This document shows positions 35,870-47,559 of a stretch of 64,000 bases of DNA, one piece after another; position 1 is the stretch's first letter, and every line of letters starts with the position of its first letter. The notes below the pieces were generated by a model, which saw only the letters and a list, made by a program, of their open reading frames with translations, did no database searches and was not told where the DNA came from. A program made the position numbers and the translations under genes. The stretch is from Lineus longissimus (lineage: Eukaryota > Nemertea > Pilidiophora > Heteronemertea > Lineidae). Where the stretch lies: assembly GCF_910592395.1 (NCBI RefSeq), contig NC_088314.1:13020001-13084000 (forward strand). The letters are read 5' to 3'.

Positions 35870-37175
35870 TTACTCATAATGCATCTGATAAAAGCTTGTC
35901 TTTCCTCCGCCTCCGTTTTCATTCTGAATTCTCTGTCTGTCAAGATAGAACTGCTCTTTCTGAAATACTAACTCTTGTTTGCGCACCTCTACTTCCTCTT
36001 GCTTTAATGCTATGTAGTCTGGTAACGGCTTTTTTGGCGTTCTCGTCTTCTTTGGAGTGTGGTCATCTGCAAATAAGAAAACATGTCTACTTTAACCTTC
36101 ATGGGTTTACACAATAACATGAATAATGAAAAATAAGTGTCTTAAATTCTGAACCTGACAGGTCATTTCTTTAAGCTGCCACTAAAGGCAGAGACAGGGT
36201 GTTTCTTATTATCACCACGATTTAGTGTCAGGAAATCGATTTTTTCCATTGGTTAATGAAGTGTGAAGTGTGTCGTCCTGAGATAAAACAATCGGAATGT
36301 TTTCTGTATGAATTCAATCTGTGATGATGGTTTTGCACCCCCAAACAGTGCATTTCCTACCGAATGTTGCTGACCATGAATTTTACAATGTGCAATAAAT
36401 TCATTTCCTTGGAAAGAGAATCTTCTAAACACTAACAGAAAGCAGGTAGGCGTACAGGTATTCATGCAAACGTCTTTTACTTTTGCTTTTATTTTAATTT
36501 TTTCAATTTCAATTTTTTGGGAAACATACCATTAAGAGATTCCATGGCCCGTTTTCTGATCTCCAGCCCAGCAGCAACCATATCCTTTTCCTTTTCCTTA
36601 GCATTCTGTTTTGTGTTATTAGTGTTGGCGTCTAGCGCTTCTTCTTTGAGGCTAGATATTTCCTGGAGCAATTGGTCTCTTTCAGTGTACTCCTCTGCAG
36701 TGCCCGATCTGAAAGTTAAAGATAGATGCAGGTTTGAGTCATTTGCAACCTTTTTGATATAACAATGAAAGGTACCAGCAAAAAAACAAGTGACATGATG
36801 CTGCATGCATACCCAGTGAGAATATTTAATATAGACTGTCTCTCACTCAGTCACTGCTAGATGATTATCTAAACTTGTCTTTTTCACCTTTTATGCCATC
36901 ATAGCATGACTGATGTCCAAAACACGTAAACTCACCTCCGCAGGGACTTCATCTGGTCTTTCTTGAAAAGTTTTAGAAGTTTGTCGAGACATTCTTTGAT
37001 GGATCGGTCATTTACTGTCACTGCATCTGCCCCTCTCTTTTGCAACATTGCCGAGTTGAACTGTTTTGTAATTTTGGGCCACATTTCCCCATCAGCGAAA
37101 GGATTTGTGGCAAGTACTTCACGAAGCAGTATTATGTCAAGGGCAGGATTATACCGTATCGTAGTAGTTTTCTCT
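35870..37175 (-). CDS. Myb/SANT-like DNA-binding protein, spliced (Harbinger accessory type)
   Basis: Three minus-strand exons with GT/AG borders. Exon at 36936-37175: a Myb/SANT-like helix-turn-helix (YNPALDIILLREVLATNPF, later RSIKECLDKLLKLFKKD). Exon at 36530-36708: an acidic/lysine-rich coiled coil (ERDQLLQEISSLKEEALD). Exon at 35870-36066: a coiled coil with KKTRTPKKPLPDYIALKQEE, ending at TAA 35870-35872. Phases agree across both introns. Proteins of this architecture are the second protein of PIF/Harbinger transposons, which brings the transposase to DNA; the transposase remnant lies 4 kb left on the other strand. A further upstream exon near 37494-37551 (VENVVVEEPEPQPT) is possible. 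The very C-terminus may be frameshifted. Confidence 0.65.
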
Positions 37176-37199
37176 CTGCAAAATAAACAAAAGGAAATT

Positions 37200-38140
37200 T
37201 AGCATGAATCACTTGATTCATACATGTCATAGTTATTGATTTGATCTGATTTGTATGGATTCATGCCTTTGCAATCGTTCAAGTTCACTGCATTTAAAAT
37301 CAGTTCAGAATGATTGCTGTCCTGACCATTATAATTCCCAGAATATCATTCACACTTAAAAGTCTCGAAGCCATTGGCCACATGGGAGCCCTGCATTATT
37401 TCTTCCCTCAAAACTATCTGACCAGCTTCCAAATGCACTACCGGTAGTATTAATTGCCAAGCCTATGCTACTAACTACTGTATTACACACCATTGGGTTG
37501 GCTGGGGCTCTGGTTCCTCAACCACGACATTTTCAACTTGCAAGTTCGTTCTGAAAAAGATAAAGGGGCATTTATTGACAATTTTGACTATAGTCTAGGC
37601 AGAGGGAGGGGGCATGTTGGGGCCTACACGTAGTTAGGGGGTGGGCAAATGCGCCCCCCCCCCCCCCCCACTGCGCTGATGGGCCTGTTATGGCTTAGCC
37701 AGCACTCCATCTCCAGGCCTCTGCTCTGCTGTGGTTGTGCCCTAGGCTTAGGGGGCATCCACGCACTGAAGGGGGAGGGGCAGGCAAGAAAAAAGTGTAC
37801 AAGATGCGTACAAAGCAATGTAGCTAGCCTACCCTCACCCTGGCTAGAAATGACTGGTAGGCCTACCGGGCAGTAGACACCAAGTCAAAGGTACGGCATG
37901 ATGAGTGCATACAGTAGGCTACTAGTAGTATGTGCACCACACCATTCCAAATGGGCGTCTGTAAATGACGAAATGAGAAATGAGAAATGAAATGAAAATG
38001 AAATGGAAATGAGTGTGTATAAAATATGGAATTTTACGGTAAGCGCCACATGGGCAGATCATAGGGGTCATCTCAGAAATATTACTGCGTTGTGCCTGGT
38101 TGATATTTCCTTTTGGTACAAAACTTGAGCGACGGGAAAA
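37200..38140. other. Unannotated stretch with C-run
   Basis: A C-run lies at 37655-37669. The block 37945-38010 (repeats of GAAATGAGAAATGAAATG) is inverted relative to 39750-39815, with adjoining CCATTCCAAATGGGCGTCTG. Confidence 0.5.
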
Positions 38141-38390
38141 GGGCATATTAACCCCTGATCTCCTCAGGATTGATCCTTATAGTAAGGGTCTCTGCGACGA
38201 GGTTAGGGCATATTAACCCCTGATCTCCTCAAGATGGATGTTATAGTAAGGGTCTCTGCGATGAGGGAAGGGCATATTAACCCCTGATCTCCTCAAGATG
38301 GATCATTATAGTAAGGGTCTCTGCGACGAGGGAAGGGCATATTAACCCCTGATCTCCTCAGGATTGATCATTATAGTAAGGGGGTCTCTC
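38141..38390 (+). repeat. 62-65 bp minisatellite, four units
   Basis: Four units begin GGGCATATTAACCCCTGATC and contain TATAGTAAGGGTCTCTGCGA. The first and last units share CAGGATTGATC, while the middle two share CAAGATGGAT. Confidence 0.9.
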
Positions 38391-38620
38391 AAAACATCGA
38401 TGAACTCAAGGGGTAGAACTATGTTGTTTGTTTCAGTGTCGGGTAGTCATTCCCTTCATGATTGATCTGGGGTCATTTTAGTAGAAATGTTGGTCGACAA
38501 TCATTGCCAGGATTGCAAATTGATGGGTAATCTCAGATACTTTCGACTTGTTAGGATTGATTTAAGGCACAAAACATATTACAAATCCACATGGGCTATA
38601 GCAGCTAAGGACAGGCTCAG

Positions 38621-39062
38621 GGGTTGGTTCTAAACCTGGCACTGGCACTGGCATTAGTCATGAAAATGGCTAAGTCCAACACTCTTGCTAGTATGTAAAG
38701 GGCCTGACTGATGCGTTATATCACGGACCTAAGGTCCATGGTTATATGGAAAAGTTCTTAGGCAAAAAAGTATTATCTAGGCATAGAGAATTGAACTTTT
38801 AAAGGTTTATGAGTTTAAGGAGTAAGTTGAAAGGAGCAGAGAAGAAAAACAATTTTGATGAGAACAAAAGTTTAATTAGTTTTGTGATTCGCATTCTTTA
38901 TGCCAAAATAAAACCTTTTTGTCCTAAGAAGAACTTTTTCATAAAACGCACCAGTAAGGCTCCATAGGCCTACATACTAGCATGAGTGTTGGTCTTAGCC
39001 ATTTTCATGAACAATGCCAGTGCCAGTGCCAGCGTGCCAGTGCCAGGTTTAGAACCAACCCC
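38621..39062. mobile_element. hAT-like foldback MITE, 442 bp
   Basis: Inverted arms of about 77-92 bp (38621-38697 and 38971-39062) begin GGGGTTGGTTCTAAACCTGG. A perfect 8-bp direct repeat AGGCTCAG flanks them (38613-38620 and 39063-39070). The interior also folds on itself (AGTTCTTAGG with CCTAAGAAGAACT). Eight-bp duplications fit hAT; there is no coding region. Confidence 0.8.
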
Positions 39063-39070
39063 AGGCTCAG

Positions 39071-39918
39071 CACCTGACCGAGGGATGGGATAGGCCTATA
39101 TCTCGCCTTAGAAGAGCAGTCCCTGCCATGGTCATCGTGCTAAAGGCTAGTAGGCCTATGTAGTAATAGGCTGCACGGGGATGTGGCAGCAGCAGAGCAG
39201 ACATGTAGCCATTGTAGGCCTAGGCTAGTCCTACCGTACTGTGCGCGGGTGGGTTTTAGCAGGTTGCGGGTCACCTGTACTTATAATAGGCCTATGTAAA
39301 GTGACTTGCCTAGCATGACAATGCCAGCACCAGCTAAAATACGCGGACACAGGATGACACAATAGGCCGGCCTATGTACATGAAGCATATGCATGCATTG
39401 CTATGTACATAATGTATGTTGCAGACAACCACTGGTACACTCTCATCACTCATTCGTCATTGCCCTATGACTCCTCTCAATCTCATGCTCTTTGCTGATG
39501 GTTTACAACCTTTCAGTCATGTCAGTAGGCCAGAAAATTTATGTTGGATGTCATCATCCAATTTCTGAGCGAGTAATGAAGCACTTACCGACTCTGCATC
39601 AATAAAACTCGCCATCTTGACAGCCTTTGTCTTACATTCACATTGGTCTTAGCCATGTGCTTAATGCTGCAGACCAGAAATCGCTGACCCACTCAAGTTC
39701 TTGTTTTATCTCAACCCATTATCTGCAGACCAGAATCTGCCTCAGGGGTCCATTTCCATTTTATTTTCATTTCATTTCTCATTTCTCATTTCGTCTTTTA
39801 CAGACGCCCATTCCAAATCACAAAATCTCAGTAGTCTAATCAGTGAAAAACAGCGGGAGTTTCGCGTGCACTTTGATTTCAAATGCAACTGTAGGTCTAC
39901 ACAATCCATTGTACACAT
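39071..39918. other. Unannotated stretch with TAGGCCTA motifs
   Basis: No gene seen. It holds the right arm (39750-39815) of the inverted repeat noted at 37945. Confidence 0.4.
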
Positions 39919-40856
39919 GCAAGGAGGATACCGCGATGACGTCACGGCTTTTCCAAGATGGCGCTGCATATTGTAAACAAACTCGATCCACGGCCAAGGG
40001 AAAATCAAGTCATCAAAAAAGTTAGATTTTTCGCATCAAATCAGAGTTATTGGTACTTTTCTGCTATGAAATAAGTCTTCAGACAATAAGCTATCATTTG
40101 AATAATGAAAAGTGCTGTTTTGATGGGGAAAAATAGGGTTTTTTAAACCAAATAGCCGGGCACCGATCTTCCAAAATTAGCGATGGTTTAAAACAGTCTC
40201 CCAGATATGGGGCAATCTCTTCATTATCATAATGGGATTTGGAGGCATGTTTACAGATTTTACAAGTTCGAGACCTGTAAGACCTAAAACTCGCATAGAT
40301 CCCCATAGATCCCCTCTATTTGTCGAGTTAGCGTAAGATCATGCATTTTCGGACACTAGAACGAAATCTTCCTGCGGATATCGCGGTTTCGGTGATGATT
40401 TAAGGAGAAATTGACTGTTCTTAGAGTTGTATGGGACAGAAATGAGTTCATACTTCATGAATACATGAATATATTATGATATGGGCGGGCTTCTAAGTCA
40501 AAACAATAACAAACTCAACTGCATCTCTACTGTATATTGCGTAGTGCATTGCCTAGTATATTTCGTAGTGTATTTTAGCGGAGACATTATTTCCGCACTT
40601 TGGCCACGCCAAACGTCTTTTTTATTCGTGGAAGTTAATCTGCTCTGTAAATATTATTTTACACAGGAAGAATCCATACTTGGTATTGCAATATTTCATG
40701 TCTATTGGTGTTTTTGTGTGCAGGAGCACACCAGACAGTGAGACGTGGTGATGTGTTCCGTGCTGCTGCTGTCAGTAGACTGAATCTGATTGGCCAAAGC
40801 GATCAGTAATATGGGTCGGGATCACGTGATGTGACGTCACCGCGGTATCCTCCTTG
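39919..40856. repeat. Inverted-repeat pair, possible 938-bp element
   Basis: CAAGGAGGATACCGCGATG at 39919 is repeated in inverted form at 40830-40858 (ending GGTATCCTCCTTG) with one mismatch over about 26 bp, including GACGTCAC. No target duplication or coding region is seen. Confidence 0.5.
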
Positions 40857-40858
40857 AC

Positions 40859-43100
40859 GCAAGGGCCCAACGCGCCGCGTAGCGGCAAAAAAGCGAAGCT
40901 GGCGAAACATTTATAACGGGTCACCGTCACTTATTATTGGACTTATAGCGCATTTACGGGGTTGCAACTATTTTGCTTTATAGTGTCACCAGGAAAGAAA
41001 AGCATGCGACCTAACGCCGATCTATTTGTATAAAGTGATAATTGGAAGGTATATAGTAGGAAATATCAATAAAATAATCATTCCATGTCGTCTTTTGAGG
41101 GCATTTTTGATTGTAAAAAATATATGTGTACGTCACCGTAGTCTCTGCAATGATAATTTTATCAGAGCAGTCTCGCGCAAGTAGAAGTTCTTTACCTACT
41201 AGTTCTTCACTTATTAGTCTCAACGTCTGGCGCAAAGCCAGACGTTTTCCATTACGATTTCACTACGATGTTTGACAATAAGGAGCAGTGCGCAAGATAT
41301 GCTAATGAGCAGACTTCCCTCGCTTGAGTTTCTGAAGAATGTTCCATATCGCGCTAAGCTCATCACTGCTGATTATGACAGGCGTGCAGCGGTAGGTATC
41401 TGCTGCCCAACTTCCACCCTAATACGGTACAATAAGTTACCATTTGATGAGAATGGGACAATGCCCTCACTGTGTATGGAGTCATAGGGATAAGAAGACA
41501 TTATTCATTAGTGTTGGTACAAGTGATTTTGCCCAAAAAGCATGCGCATTCAAAAAACAAAATATGCAAGGTATCACGTACATGACCATGACGACGTGCA
41601 GAAAGTACACTGGCCAGTGCATACCCTATGGCTATGTATAGTAAACATGGTAAACATGAACAACATCATTATTCATCGGCAGTTCATTTTACTCCGAGCT
41701 TTTCCTGAAACATATTGCCATGATGATTAGGCCTACCAACCATGTACCATGACCAATAACGGCACTAGATCATGTAGATGTCAACAAGTTCACATGAACC
41801 GTATAATCCCGCATAATCCCGCATGGCGCATGTGGGGCATGCGTCTAAACCAAAGCCCCAAAATCACTTGTTTTGGTCTATTTCACTTGTGTTTCCCCCG
41901 TCTCCCAGTCCATAATACATTTACAGTTTACAATCCCCGATCATGGCCCAACAAAAGGTCATCGGTTGACTAAAGCCAAGGAACACAACTGTTCAATGGA
42001 TTTATAGTTGAATGCGATCAAACTCCGTCTTTTCAATCGTGGATTGTAAATTTAACCCCATGGGCCTAGGGAAGGCCCTATAACAATACTTTCGACACAG
42101 TTATTATCTCCGCTGCCTCCACCATGTTACACACAGTGCTCACTGCTGATTCTAAAATGCGCCACCTAGTCAATTGCACTATCGTCATCACCTCATCATA
42201 CTTCATTGACATTACAGGCACACATTGACATAGACCACTGTTGCAATCAACGACACAGTCGCTATCCAAGTAGCATTATAGAGGTAATTATCATTATCAT
42301 ACCTCATTAGCATGTGAACCAATCGCGTCGCGTCCTTTGCGATCACGGCAAAGCCTCATGGAATAATGTCTTTCAACGTTGAATAATTTTTCATATTCCA
42401 TGCCTACAACTTCAATTTCTTCATAATCCATGGCTAGAAGTTCAATACTAATATAATATCCAAGATAAAGTTACAAGAAGTAGTCAATAGGGGTCTCTCA
42501 CCTCTCGATGTATGTCCACACTATTCACGCTTGTACGAGGAATACATTCAATGCTAAATCTAACAATACCCAGTGCCCTTACTCTGTATATTAGTCACTG
42601 GAAGATGGCCCATTTCACTCCTTGCTTCTACCTCACCTATAGTCTCATTGCAAACGCCTCAGTTCTATGATATCACATTCACTTTCAGCTGTCATGCAAC
42701 GCAACAACTGTGCTATCTGCCATCGCACATCAACGAAGAAGTGCAGCCGCCCACATTCCACCTCACGTCTGTCCGACCAGCTGCAATCCTCGAGGACGCC
42801 CCACTGTACCACGATTTCACTACGATGTTTGACAAGAAGGAGCAGCGCGCGAGATAGGCTAATGAGCAGACTTCCCTCGCTTGAGTTTCAGAAGAATGTT
42901 CCATATCGCGCTAAGCTGACCACTGCTGACCATGACAGGCGTGCATTGGACTGGTACAGGTTGGAACTGAACATTGAATATGCTGGTGGTGACGCTTTCT
43001 GATGAGAAGTTGGTCGTGACTGATGCAGTATCCTTGGACTTGTCCACAGCATCGTTCAATCATTGCTCTCTGAGCTGCCTTGATTCTGCCTTGATTCTGT
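40859..43100. other. Unannotated stretch with a repeated 137-bp block
   Basis: 41254-41391 and 42810-42946 are direct repeats (shared CTAATGAGCAGACTTCCCTC and AATGTTCCATATCGCGCTAA) with several differences. Open frames here are short and differ between the copies. No gene recognised. Confidence 0.5.
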
Positions 43101-43163
43101 ACCCAAATACTAAGACCAAATGCCTGTTGACTGTGCTTTAAGAGAGACTGGCGCCATGCCTAG
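43101..43163 (+). repeat. 63-bp direct repeat, first copy
   Basis: It differs at one position from 43459-43521 (ACTAAGACC versus ACTGAGACC). Confidence 0.85.
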
Positions 43164-43458
43164 AGATATGACTGACCCCTATTGGCAAATTTGTATGACT
43201 TTATCTTGCCTACCTAGCTGCTGCCTATAGTCTCCCTTTAACTGCGGAACACTTCAAAGTCGATAAAATGCCATGTTCCACCTTTTAATGTGTTCAGACT
43301 GCCATTTTCAAAATAATCAAGTCAGGACACTGCCTTCTAGTCTCATAATAAATTTTGCTTTCCTCAATATATAATAACATTTCTTCTTCTTCAATGCTTT
43401 CATCATTCTAAACTTCTCCTCCTCTGACTTTTACAGGGGTACAGTCATGGCAATCAAA

Positions 43459-43521
43459 ACCCAAATACTGAGACCAAATGCCTGTTGACTGTGCTTTAAG
43501 AGAGACTGGCGCCATGCCTAG
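43459..43521 (+). repeat. 63-bp direct repeat, second copy
   Basis: Partner of 43101-43163. Here it runs into a perfect hairpin. Confidence 0.85.
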
Positions 43522-43545
43522 TCTCTCTTAAAGCACAGTCAACAG
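43482..43545. repeat. Perfect 26-bp hairpin
   Basis: The arm at 43482-43507 (CTGTTGACTGTGCTTTAAGA then GAGACT) is perfectly complementary to 43520-43545, with a 12-nt loop GGCGCCATGCCT. No T-run follows, so it is not a bacterial-type terminator. The same arm occurs without its partner at 43121-43146. Confidence 0.9.
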
Positions 43546-43878
43546 ACACCAACCCCCTCAGACTCAGAAACCACAAACGCCCAACCCTTCCTGCTACCCT
43601 AATACTTCTGGGTACACATGCAGTATTGTCATGAGTGTTGCATGACCAGCAGACGACTGCGAGCCGTGATCAGTATCGACAAAACACTCAAAATATCACC
43701 CTCCAAGCAAACAAAAGGTATGATAAATAGCATCAACATGATCCTTGCATTGATTAGCATTAATCTAAGTACAGCTTATAACCATACCTGTAGCGTATCC
43801 CACGGATTTGCCATTTTTAGGGTTAGAATTCGCGAACTGACTGCACAATTGACGACCACGCACCGATTTTCGGAATCG
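43546..43878. other. Unannotated stretch left of the nested complex
   Basis: No gene recognised; an open frame from 43618 runs into the palindrome array. Confidence 0.4.
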
Positions 43879-43904
43879 TACGGTGGCCTACGGTGGCCCG
43901 TATA

Positions 43905-44052
43905 TTGTCACCGCGGTGGTAGTGACAATAATTACCACCGCGGTGATAATGATTACCACCGCGGTGACAATGATTACCACCGCGGTGACAATAATTACCA
44001 CCGCGGTGACAATGATTACCACCGCGGTGACAATAATTACCACCGCGGTGGT
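43905..44052. repeat. Subterminal ACCACCGCGGTG palindrome array
   Basis: Seven or eight units of TTACCACCGCGGTGACAAT(A/G)A run head to tail, each a palindrome centred on CCGCGG. The right end of the element (55235-55275) has only two units. Confidence 0.9.
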
Positions 44053-44121
44053 AATTAATTACAGCCAAGAAGATGATTGGACGCGCTATATGACGTCATG
44101 TAAGCAACATGTGTTTTTAAG

Positions 44122-45160
44122 GTGAAGGTCAGACACACGGATATTTCGAATGGCTACCGTTTCAAGATATCTCGTGAAATGGCCTCTGCTGAATATCTTC
44201 CGCTACATTCAAATGCTGCCACAACAGTCGACAGGGATGTTGTTATTAAGATCTACTTCAATTTCGGCTTCAGTTATGCAGATATTATTCGATTTTTGGC
44301 TTTGTACCATGACGTGAGCTTAAGTTTACGTCAGCTCAGCCGGATTTTGAGGAGGCTTGGTCTTCGACGGCGTAATATCAATACCGATTTTAACAATGTT
44401 GTTCAGTTAGTGGAACAAGAGTTATCTGGTTCTGGTCGTGACTTAGGATACAGGTCAATGCACGAGAGATTACGTAAGATTCATGATGTAGTTACTGATA
44501 GGGAGACTGTCCGTTTGACACTTCTTCATCTCGACGCAGATGGAGTTGAAATGCGTCGACGACACAGGTTGCGCAGACGACTATATCAAGTACCAGGGCC
44601 GAATTACATATGGCACCTCGACGGATGGGACAAGTTAAAGCCGTACGGGTTCCCGGTCCATGGCTGCATCGACGGCTACTCGAGACGAATCATCTGGCTG
44701 CAGGTAGCTTCGACAAATAACGACCCGTCTGTTGTTTGTAGATACTTTGCAGACATAGCAGGAAAAATGAAAGGCGTTCCAAGAGCAGTGAGAGCAGACC
44801 GTGGCACCGAAAACGTTCACATTGAAACAATGCAAACCTTTCTACGCAGTGCACATGATGATGATCGCGCGTTACATAACACTACATTCATGTACGGAAG
44901 GTCGACTGCTAATCAGCGTATTGAGAGCTGGTGGAGCAAATTTGGCCAACAGGGGATGTATTTCTGGACATCACATTTCAAAGAATTGAATGAAATTGGT
45001 ATCACTGACATTACAAATGAACTGCACATTGAATGTTGTAAATTCTGCTATATGCCACTTCTCAGTGCGGAATTACACGATATCATGAAACTGTGGAATA
45101 CACATTATATACGCAAATCTCAGAACGAGCATGTCCCGCATGGCAGACCCGACGTCATTT
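44122..45160 (+). pseudogene. rve-type DDE transposase, 5' part
   Basis: Integrase-fold transposase. Start at 44122 or, more likely, the ATG at 44179 (MASAEYLPLHSN). The N-terminal helix-turn-helix region (FGFSYADIIRFLALYHDVSL) is followed by an rve core with Asp167 (WHLDGWDK), Asp226 (RADRGTENVH) and Glu268 (NQRIESWW), counted from 44122; the D-E gap is 41 residues. The frame is cut at GACGTCATT (45151-45159), where the LINE poly(A) tail begins on the opposite strand. The missing C-terminus lies at 54107-54358. The enzyme would cut and join transposon ends; this copy cannot make the full protein. Confidence 0.85.
44595..45160 (+). repeat. LINE-flanking direct duplication, left copy
   Basis: 566 bp of the transposase gene, from AGGGCCGAATTACAT to GACGTCATTT, repeated at 49333-49376 plus 53603-54119. 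I count five substitutions and one 5-nt deletion between copies. Confidence 0.9.
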
Positions 45161-45297
45161 TTTTTTTTTTTTACAAAGAGTTTATTCGGTTTATATTGTA
45201 CATGTATTTTACAGTTAAAAGCCGAAGGCTTAAACTACTGCAAAATATAAATATATGCAAATAGTTACATAAGTTTATGAAGATACGAATAGTGACA

Positions 45298-47555
45298 TCA
45301 GTTTTTTAAAGATAATTTGAAGAGATATACAGAATATATAATTGAGAAACATGTGAAGTTGAAATGTAGTAAATTTCGCAAAAAAGAGAAAAAAAAAGGA
45401 TAGATAGTTTGGAAAGTGCAGGGGGCGGGGGTGCAAGAGTTAGGAATGATCATACGAGTTTGGGGTTGGCGGAAACGGAAAAGAGGGGGGGGGGTCAGAT
45501 ATTTTTCTTTGAGTTGGATTGGAAAACGATTTGTGGATGAAATGAATTTTAGGGTTGATTTGATAAGGAGAGCATTTTCGAGGTTGGAAAAAGATGGATG
45601 GCCGTTGAGAAGGATGTTTGAGTTTAGAGTTGCATTATGGATGTGTGTTATTTGAAGGGTATTGGCGATTAGGGAGTTGCGTTGGTTTTCGTACTTAGGA
45701 CAGTCGAGAAGAAAGTGTGAAGAGGTTTCTGGAACATGCATTGGGCACATGAGGCAAGTGGGGTTTTCCGAAACGTGGTTTAGGTATAGGTCAGATGTTA
45801 GTCCGCTGCAGTTGTTTCGCATACGTGTGAGAATGATGTTAAGTGGGCGAGGGCCGATGTCTAGCCAGGAGGGGATTGGTTTGATAGAGAATTCTGGCAG
45901 TTTGGTTAGGGAATATTTGTAAGAGTTTAGAGTTGGTTTCGCACGTATAGAAAGGTCGAGAGCATTCCAGTCACGGATTGTAGAAGGGAAGAAGCTTGAG
46001 TAGAGGCTATTTGTGCGGCAAAGGAAAGGTGTTATATTGTTGTTTGTAGCTAAACGTGTGTTATGGTAGTGACTATCGACGGTTAGTTCTGGGATGAGGT
46101 CTTTGAGGTAGGTTGGTGCAAGTCCGTTTAAAATTTTGTAGAACATTACGAGGCGATGGAATTTCCTGCGCTTTTCGAGTGGTAGAAGGCCAGATTCTCT
46201 GTAAAGGTCGCGGTGGTGAGAGCTGATTGTTAATCCTGTTATACATCGCATTGCATTAATTTGAGTTTTTTCCAGTTTTGCTGCTAAGTTCAGGGGGAGT
46301 CCGTCCCATACTTCGTCTGCGTATTCGAGCTTGCCTCTGACAAATGTCTTGTAGAGCGTTAGTAAAGTTTGTTTATCCGTTTTGTATTTGATGTTTTGTA
46401 GTATGCCAAGTCTGCGGTTTGCGGTCGTAACGATAGACTGGATATGGTCTTCCCAGGTTCCTTTGTCGTTGAAAGTTAATCCGAGGTGCTTGTGTGACTT
46501 GGCTTGATCAATTGCGACGTTGTTGAGATGACAGTGGATAACAGAGGGTTGTCTCTGCCTGCTCGTAATCAGATACAGCGTTTTTGTTGCGTTGTAGGTG
46601 ATGGCCCATTTCATTGCCCATGCGTAAAGTTTGTTTATATCCTGCTGGATTTCGGGCGTGCATGCTATGAGGTTTCGTGATGCGAATGCGTTTGAAGTGT
46701 CGTCGGCAAACAGTCTCGTTCTGCCGTTGGTTTCCTCCGTGACGTCGTTTATGTAGACCAGGAACATCAGTGGGCCTAGGATAGATCCTTGGGGGACGCC
46801 AGCGTTGACTCGAAGCCACTCTGAGGATTTTCCGTTGATTACAACCCGTTGTTGCCTGTCTTGGAGGTAGCTCTTGAACCATGATAGCAGGTTTCCTCTG
46901 ATGCCAAACTGGTAAAGTTTCGATGCGATGCCTTTATGAGAAGTCTTGTCAAAAGCTTTGGAAATGTCACAGAATAGTGAGAAAACTTCCTTCTGTTCGT
47001 CGAGGTCCATTAGTATTTGATGGTTTATTTCAAGGAGTTGGGTAACTGCAGAGTGGTTAGCCAGGAATCCAGATTGGTTCTTCGAAATGAGCAAACGGAG
47101 ATGGTTGTAGACATTTCTGTGGACAATTTTTTCGAAAAGTTTTCCTATGACACTGAGGAGGGAAATGGGTCTGTAGTTGGATTTATCATGCCTGTCACCT
47201 TTCTTGAATATGGGGGTAATGTTTGCTTTTTTCCATGTTTCTGGGAATATGTTTTCATTCAGGGATCTGTTGAAAAGGATGTGGAGCGGTTTGGTCAATT
47301 GGAGCGTCAATGAATGAACTATGCGAGGGCTGATGCCGTCTGGGCCGATGGCCTTGTTAGTGTCCATGATGGCGATTTGATCGGCGATATCCTGCTCTGT
47401 GATTATGATGTCGTTGAGCTCGTTGTTGGTGAGGTTTGGGAGTTCTCCTTGGGCGGGTATGTTTGTCTCATCTACGTTGCAGATTTTGGCAAAGTGAGCG
47501 TTGAGGATGTTGGCCTTGGTTGTAGGGTCGTCCACGGATAAACCATTGACATTTA
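45298..47555 (-). pseudogene. LINE reverse transcriptase and C-terminal domain
   Basis: Reads from the TGCA target duplication at 47556-47559 to the stop at 45298. RT motifs in order: KAIGPDGISPRIV, NYRPISLLSVIGKLFEKI, LFCDISKAFD, GVPQGSILGPLMF, and catalytic LFADDT at 46699-46714. The C-terminal part has the HNTR...FFPSTIRDWN segment and a CLMC...H...C zinc-finger-like motif, common in CR1/L2-type LINEs. The RT itself is open across its length; the protein is broken only by the upstream insertion and truncation. Confidence 0.9.
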
Positions 47556-47559
47556 TGCA

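Noticed and set aside
43482-43545. Hairpin as a transcription terminator
   Set aside because: The sequence is eukaryotic, there is no T-run after the stem, and no gene lies upstream.
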